A stretch of 64,000 nt of DNA from Aquibium sp. ELW1220. Lineage in GTDB: Bacteria; Pseudomonadota; Alphaproteobacteria; Rhizobiales; Rhizobiaceae. How positions within the stretch are numbered: position 1 is the stretch's first letter; each line of letters begins with the position of its first letter. The stretch is from contig NZ_JAOAOQ010000007.1 in the NCBI RefSeq assembly GCF_030398385.1, positions 1 through 64,000 of the forward strand, read 5' to 3'. Shown piece by piece: positions 59,824 to 64,000 of this stretch. Below the pieces are notes generated by a model. It was not told the DNA's origin. It was given only the letters and a program-made list of their open reading frames with translations, and searched no databases. Position numbers and translations under genes: made by a program.

Positions 59824-60138
59824 TCAGACCGGCACGCCGGCCTTCCGGCTTGCCGATACGAAAATCTCGTCCAGAGTTCCGAACAGCCGGCGGACCTGGT
59901 CGGAACTGCAGGAATAGTAGATCGTCTGCTTGTCGCGCCGGGTGTTGACGAGCCTGAGGCCGCGCAGCCGCGACAGATGCTGCGACAGGGCCGACTGGCT
60001 CAATCCCACTTTCTGGGCGATGACACCGACGGGCAGTTCCGAGTCGAGCAGTTCGCAGATGATCTGGATGCGCTTTCCGTTGGAGAAGGCAGCTAGAAAC
60101 ACGGAAGCTTCGTCCGCGTAAAAGCGCAAGTCGTCCAT
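59824..60138 (-). CDS. ArsR-family transcriptional regulator
   Basis: A 104-residue winged-helix regulator: LAAFSNGKRIQIICELLDSE, GVIAQKVGLSQSALSQHLSRLRGLRLVNTRRDKQTIYYS. The metal motif ELCVCD of classical ArsR/SmtB is absent; the two cysteines, Cys28 and Cys77, are not spaced as in BigR/SqrR persulfide sensors. The ligand is therefore unknown. ATG 60138 is chosen because homology begins there. It sits alone between the methyltransferase and HugZ-like genes on the same strand. Confidence 0.82.
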   Translation of the reverse strand: MDDLRFYADEASVFLAAFSNGKRIQIICELLDSELPVGVIAQKVGLSQSALSQHLSRLRGLRLVNTRRDKQTIYYSCSSDQVRRLFGTLDEIFVSASRKAGVPV

Positions 60139-60313
60139 TCCCAAACACCGCCTCCTGCGAGCCCACGCACCCGTCGCGCTTTTCGGGCGCAAGAGGTTTC
60201 CGGCGTTCAGCGCCGGCTGATCCTCGTATCGCCGATACCACAAAAGTTAATCCAGATCGTTTCCCTGGGGAAGCACTGTCCGGCAATTTCATTTCGCGGC
60301 GGGCAAGAAATGC

Positions 60314-61078
60314 CTATTGGCTGCTGTCGCGGGCGGCTCGGGCCATCGAAACCAGTGCCTGGCGCATGGCGGTCGCTCCTGTCAGCGGCTCGTCGAAGAA
60401 GACGCGACGCGAATCATCGCCGCAAGCAAGGTCGAATCCGTCCACGTCCAGGCCGGTCATGATCCAGTTTCCAACTCCGGCTCTGGCGAAATGGCGTGCA
60501 AAGAGTTCGACGGCGTCGCGGTGATCGCTGTTCATGTGGGAGATCGCACCCTGTTCCGCCGCAGCGATCTCGCCGATGGACGGATGGTCGACCAGAAGGT
60601 CGCGCCGGGTGAGTGCGTAGGCCTTGCCGAACCCGCCGTTCAGGCCGGCGCGTTGCGGATCCAGCCGGAAGAAGCAGAAGTCGCCGAAGTCGACGTAGAG
60701 CTCGGCCTTCGGGTGGCGGTTGAGATAGCGACGGCGCGCGCGCTTGCCGTCGTCGCTTTCGCGGTCGAGCCTGTGTGCGAGGCAGGAGATCGTGATCCGG
60801 GGATGGGCGAGCGGATCGCCTTTGCCCGGTTCTCCGAGCAAAAGCGAGCACCGCGGATCGGCGGCGAGCGCTCCCGTATGGGTCGACAGTGTCGAGACGA
60901 GGATCAGCGGCGAGCCGTCGGGGTCGGTCGCGGTTGCGACCCGGCTTGCGGATGGCGCGCCGGTCTCCGGTTCGATCACGGCCAGGGCACCGTAGCGCGA
61001 GACGCGCAGCAGCCGCCGGGCGAGCCGGATGGCCTCCTCATCGGTGGGGCGCAGGACGTCCTTCTTCTCGTCGGCCAT
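60314..61078 (-). CDS. HugZ-like pyridoxamine-oxidase-fold/DUF2470 protein
   Basis: A 254-residue protein with an N-terminal split-barrel FMN-binding-like domain (ARRLLRVSRYGALAVIEPETG, LVSTLSTHTGALAADPRCSLLL, about 15-165) and a C-terminal DUF2470 domain (AISHMNSDHRDAVELFARHF, about 180-245). HugZ proteins with this layout degrade or hold haem; some relatives bind flavin. The His in MNSDHRD is the characteristic haem-associated element. No iron-uptake genes are adjacent. Confidence 0.85.
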   Translation of the reverse strand: MADEKKDVLRPTDEEAIRLARRLLRVSRYGALAVIEPETGAPSASRVATATDPDGSPLILVSTLSTHTGALAADPRCSLLLGEPGKGDPLAHPRITISCLAHRLDRESDDGKRARRRYLNRHPKAELYVDFGDFCFFRLDPQRAGLNGGFGKAYALTRRDLLVDHPSIGEIAAAEQGAISHMNSDHRDAVELFARHFARAGVGNWIMTGLDVDGFDLACGDDSRRVFFDEPLTGATAMRQALVSMARAARDSSQ

Positions 61079-61152
61079 GTCTCGATCTCCGGCAGGCAGC
61101 TTCCTTCCATCCGCTTCGTCGACGTTCCGAAAAGCGGATCGGCTTTGTCACC

Positions 61153-62322
61153 TTATCCCGCGATCAGGCCGCTCCTGGCAAGGGCCTCGGAGCGGGCCGG
61201 CGATATGCCGAAGGCTTCGAGAGCCGGCGGCAAAGAGGCCGCGCGTGACGGCTGGGAGGGCTGCGATGCGGGCGAGGAGGGTGTCCGGGAGAAGCGGGGC
61301 GCCGGCGCGGCGCGAACGAGCCTGCCGTCGCGCCTGAACGTGCCGCGGGCGACGTTGTGCGGATGCTCGGGCGCCTCGGCCATCGACAGCACGGGCGCCA
61401 CGCAGGCATCGGTCTCCGCGAAGATCGACCACCACTCGTCCCGGGTCCTGGTGGCCACCCGGGCGGCGATTGCGGCGCGCATCTCCGGCCAGAGACGCGG
61501 GTCGTATTGTGCCTCGACGAAACGGTCTTCCAGAGGCAGCAGGCCGGCGAACTCGGCGAAGAACTGCGGTTCGAGACAGGCGATGGCGAGATGCTTCGCA
61601 TCGGCCGTTTCGTAGGTGTCGTAGAAGGGCGCGCCGGAATCGAGCAGGTTGGAGCCGCGCCGGTCTTGCCACAGGCCGGCCGCGAGGAGCGCATAGGGAA
61701 GGTTCCCCAGCGTCGAGGCGCCATCGATCATGGCCGCGTCGATCACCTGACCGCGACCCGATCGCGACCGCTCGAAGAGGGCGGCGAGCACGCCGGCGAT
61801 CAGGAACATCGTCCCGCCGCCATAGTCGGCGACGAGGTTCAGCGGCGGAACCGGCCTGCCGTCGCTCGGGCCGATGGCGTGCAGCATGCCCGTCATCGCG
61901 AGGTAGGTCAGGTCGTGACCGGCGCGCTGGGCGAGCGGACCTTCCTGGCCGAAACCGGTCATGCGGCCGTAGACGAGGCCGGGATTGGCCGCCAGCAGCT
62001 CGTCAGGGCCGAGCGAAAGCCGCTCCATGACGCCAGGCCGAAAGCCCTCGATCAGGACGTCGGCACCGGCGGCGAGGTCGTGCATCAGGGCGATGCCCTC
62101 GGGCGCCTTCAGGTCGACCCGCAGCGTTTCGCGGCCGTGGCGGTCGAGATCGAGCTCCGGCGGGAGGTTCAGAAAGGAAGGCGCTGCCCTCAGCCGGTCG
62201 ACGCGAAGCACGCTGGCGCCCATCTCCGACAGGATCAGGGCGGCGAGCGGAACCGGCCCGAGGCCGGCCATCTCGATGACCTTCAGGCCGGCGAGCGGCC
62301 CCTTCCGTTCCTCCTCCCCCAT
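61153..62322 (-). CDS. CaiB/BaiF family protein, alpha-methylacyl-CoA racemase-like
   Basis: A 389-residue class III CoA-transferase-family protein with racemase-type active site: GLKVIEMAGLGPVPLAALILSEMGA, His136 (GFGQEGPLAQRAGHDLTYL), Asp166 (LVADYGGGTMFL) and the Glu of ACLEPQFF. These match the His/Asp/Glu set of alpha-methylacyl-CoA racemase, used for branched fatty acyl-CoA or bile-acid-type breakdown. The C-terminus is Ser/Pro/Ala-rich. The upstream SDR gene ends just inside its start region, so the two are probably one operon. Confidence 0.86.
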   Translation of the reverse strand: MGEEERKGPLAGLKVIEMAGLGPVPLAALILSEMGASVLRVDRLRAAPSFLNLPPELDLDRHGRETLRVDLKAPEGIALMHDLAAGADVLIEGFRPGVMERLSLGPDELLAANPGLVYGRMTGFGQEGPLAQRAGHDLTYLAMTGMLHAIGPSDGRPVPPLNLVADYGGGTMFLIAGVLAALFERSRSGRGQVIDAAMIDGASTLGNLPYALLAAGLWQDRRGSNLLDSGAPFYDTYETADAKHLAIACLEPQFFAEFAGLLPLEDRFVEAQYDPRLWPEMRAAIAARVATRTRDEWWSIFAETDACVAPVLSMAEAPEHPHNVARGTFRRDGRLVRAAPAPRFSRTPSSPASQPSQPSRAASLPPALEAFGISPARSEALARSGLIAG

Positions 62323-62335
62323 GGCATGGTGCGCC

Positions 62336-63097
62336 TTAGCGCGGCGCCATGCGGATGGCGCCGTCGAGGCGGATGGTCTCGGCGTTGAGCATCTGGTTCT
62401 CGACGATGTGGCAGGCGAGCGCGCCATACTCCGCCGGCTCGCCGAGGCGCGACGGGAAGGGGACCTGCTGCCCGAGCGAGCGCTGCGCGTCCTCCGGCAG
62501 ACCGGCCAGCATCGGCGTCTTGAAGATGCCGGGTGCGATGGTGCAGACGCGGATGCCGGCGCGCGACAGGTCGCGGGCGATCGGCAGCGTCATGCCGACG
62601 ACGCCGCCCTTGGAGGCGGAGTAGGCGGCCTGGCCGATCTGGCCGTCATAGGCGGCGACGGAGGCGGTGTTGACGATGACGCCGCGTTCGCCGCCTTCCA
62701 GCGGTTCGGACTTTTCGCAGAGGCCGGCAAAGAGGCGGATCATGTTGAAGGAACCGGCGAGATTAACCTCGAGGACCTTCTTGAACATGTCGAGCGGGTG
62801 GACACCGTCCTTGCTCGTGGTCTTCATGGCGATGGCGATGCCGGCGCAGTTAATGAGGATGCGCGGCGAGCCGAGCTTCTCGACAACGGTCGCGAACGCG
62901 GCTTCCCCGCTCTCGGCGCTGGAGACGTCGCACTTGACGGCGATGCCGCCGATGTCGGCTGCGACCTTCTCGGCCCGCTCCATGCCGACGTCGAAGATGG
63001 CGACCCTGGCGCCGCGCGCGGCAAGCGCGCGCGCCGTCGCCTCGCCAAGGCCCGAACCACCGCCGGTGACGATTGCGACCTGACCCGATGCGTCCAT
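62336..63097 (-). CDS. Short-chain dehydrogenase, 3-hydroxyacyl-CoA dehydrogenase type II-like
   Basis: A 253-residue SDR with cofactor motif VTGGGSGLG, acidic pocket [10 protein letters not shown] (NAD), NCAG motif and catalytic [13 protein letters not shown]. The segment [23 protein letters not shown] and the C-terminal [15 protein letters not shown] are characteristic of the HSD10-like 3-hydroxyacyl-CoA dehydrogenases. ATG 63097 follows GGGAGGA. It is read with the racemase-like gene, suggesting acyl-CoA oxidation. Confidence 0.88.
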   Translation of the reverse strand: MDASGQVAIVTGGGSGLGEATARALAARGARVAIFDVGMERAEKVAADIGGIAVKCDVSSAESGEAAFATVVEKLGSPRILINCAGIAIAMKTTSKDGVHPLDMFKKVLEVNLAGSFNMIRLFAGLCEKSEPLEGGERGVIVNTASVAAYDGQIGQAAYSASKGGVVGMTLPIARDLSRAGIRVCTIAPGIFKTPMLAGLPEDAQRSLGQQVPFPSRLGEPAEYGALACHIVENQMLNAETIRLDGAIRMAPR

Positions 63098-63196
63098 GAG
63101 ATATCCTCCCGGAATGTTATGAAACAAAACAATATCGTCTCATCGTAGCGGCAGGAGGGGCGGAAAGGCAAGGCGGACGCGGCGTCGTCCACCGGT

Positions 63197-64000
63197 TCAG
63201 CCGGGCGACAATCCGCGCATCCTCTCATTGCGGCGGCGGATCATTTCCAGGGTCGCGAGAAGCAGGATCGACAGGGCCACGAGCAGGCTGGCGAGCGCCA
63301 GGATGGTCGGGCTGATCTCTTCGCGCAGGCCCGAGAACATGCGCACCGTCATGGGCGTCTGCGCGGGGCCGGCCATGAAGTTGACGATCACCACCTCGTC
63401 GAGCGAGGTGACGAAGGCGAACAAGGCGCCGGAGATGACCCCGGGCAGCAGCAATGGCAGGATGACCCTGAAGAAGGTGCGCGTCTGGTTGGCGCCGAGG
63501 CTCTGGGAGGCGCGGATGAGCGTCTGGTCGAAGCCGGCGAGGGATGCCGTGACCGTCAGGACCACGAAGGGCGTGCCCAGCACGACGTGGCTCAGGATGA
63601 TGCCGAGATAGGTGTTCGACAGGCCGATACGGGCAAAGAAGCTGAACAGAGCGGCCGCCGTGATGATCAGCGGCACGATCATCGGCGAGATCAGGATCGC
63701 GGTGATCAGCGCGCGCGCGGGCATGTTGCGCCGGTTGAGCCCCAGAGCCGCCACCGTCCCCAGCGCCGTGGCCACGATGGTGGAGGCGATGGCGATGATG
63801 AAGGAATTGGCGATGGAGTTCAGCCACTCGCTGGAGCCGAGCAGATCGCGGTACCAGCGCAGCGAATAGCCGTCCGGGTCGAGCGACAGCATCTCGCGGG
63901 TGAAGGTGAAATAGGGCTGCGCGTTGAAGGCGAGCGGGATGATGACGATGATGGGGGCGATGAGGAAAAAGAAGATCAGCCCGCAGATCACGCGGAACGC
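63197..64000 (-). CDS. ABC transporter permease, PotC-like, cut by window edge
   Basis: At least 267 residues of a spermidine/putrescine-type importer permease. Membrane segments include LIFFFLIAPIIVIIPLAF, SFIIAIASTIVATALGTVAALG and ALITAILISPMIVPLIITAAAL. The EAA loop is IRASQSLGANQTRTFFRVILPLLLPGVISG. A GTG at 63991 could start it, but the frame stays open to the last base and homologues begin a little earlier, so I treat the 5' end as outside. Its partner genes must lie to the right. Confidence 0.85.
   Translation of the reverse strand, partial: AFRVICGLIFFFLIAPIIVIIPLAFNAQPYFTFTREMLSLDPDGYSLRWYRDLLGSSEWLNSIANSFIIAIASTIVATALGTVAALGLNRRNMPARALITAILISPMIVPLIITAAALFSFFARIGLSNTYLGIILSHVVLGTPFVVLTVTASLAGFDQTLIRASQSLGANQTRTFFRVILPLLLPGVISGALFAFVTSLDEVVIVNFMAGPAQTPMTVRMFSGLREEISPTILALASLLVALSILLLATLEMIRRRNERMRGLSPG

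Noticed and set aside
1-64000. CRISPR arrays, rRNA genes, prophage or replication origin
   Set aside because: No regularly spaced repeats, rRNA stretches, phage structural genes or repABC/oriC-type features were seen.

Overview
The window is high-GC DNA from an alphaproteobacterium of the order Hyphomicrobiales (Rhizobiales), most likely of the Mesorhizobium/Phyllobacteriaceae type. The main markers are a CtrA-ChpT-SciP cell-cycle block, EipA, a giant cyclic beta-1,2-glucan synthase (NdvB), promoters of EcfG type and FNR/FixK-type boxes. This placement is inferred from gene content only.

Region 1 (1-22.9 kb) is an accessory catabolic island. It opens with the 3' remnant of an IS110-family transposase and holds a VapBC/FitAB-like toxin-antitoxin pair. 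About twenty enzyme and transport genes follow: a phytoene-dehydrogenase-like FAD oxidoreductase, a C-C-hydrolase-like alpha/beta hydrolase, a DenD-like dehydrogenase, a cupin, four SDRs, a HisD-fold alcohol dehydrogenase, a VOC protein, a two-domain extradiol dioxygenase, an amidohydrolase/decarboxylase, an ABM-domain protein, a flavin monooxygenase, an NmrA-like protein, a LigF-like glutathione transferase, an ABC importer of the nitrate/sulfonate/taurine class and an SMP-30 lactonase. HxlR and TetR regulators lie inside it. A shared operator, ATTGGTC-N4-GACCAAT or a degenerate form, precedes eight transcription units, several times overlapping recognisable -35/-10 elements. I read the island as one TetR-controlled regulon for uptake and breakdown of an unidentified, probably aromatic, compound.

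Region 2 (23-43.4 kb) is envelope and stress functions: a double PRC-barrel protein behind an exact EcfG-type promoter, a small membrane protein, an HlyD/FtsX/LolD-like export operon, DUF1488, the 2872-residue NdvB, a HisKA_2-type histidine kinase with a single-domain response regulator, an APC permease, a host-attachment-family protein, exonuclease III and an unusual hemerythrin-like/phasin-like fusion.

Region 3 (43.9-52.6 kb) carries tRNA-Met(CAT), a hypothetical gene, and a CBS-BON gene divergent from ppsA-pfkB across two tandem FNR/FixK-type boxes. A Gfo/Idh/MocA oxidoreductase, a 2OG-Fe(II) oxygenase and mnmA follow.

Region 4 (52.8-58.8 kb) is the cell-cycle block: sciP, a PqiA-domain protein, fliJ, ctrA, a single-domain response regulator, chpT, eipA and a coiled-coil membrane protein. 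Region 5 (58.8-64 kb) holds a SpoU methyltransferase, an ArsR regulator, a HugZ-like protein, a CaiB-type racemase/CoA-transferase, an SDR and an ABC permease cut by the window end. I saw no rRNA, CRISPR array or replication origin.
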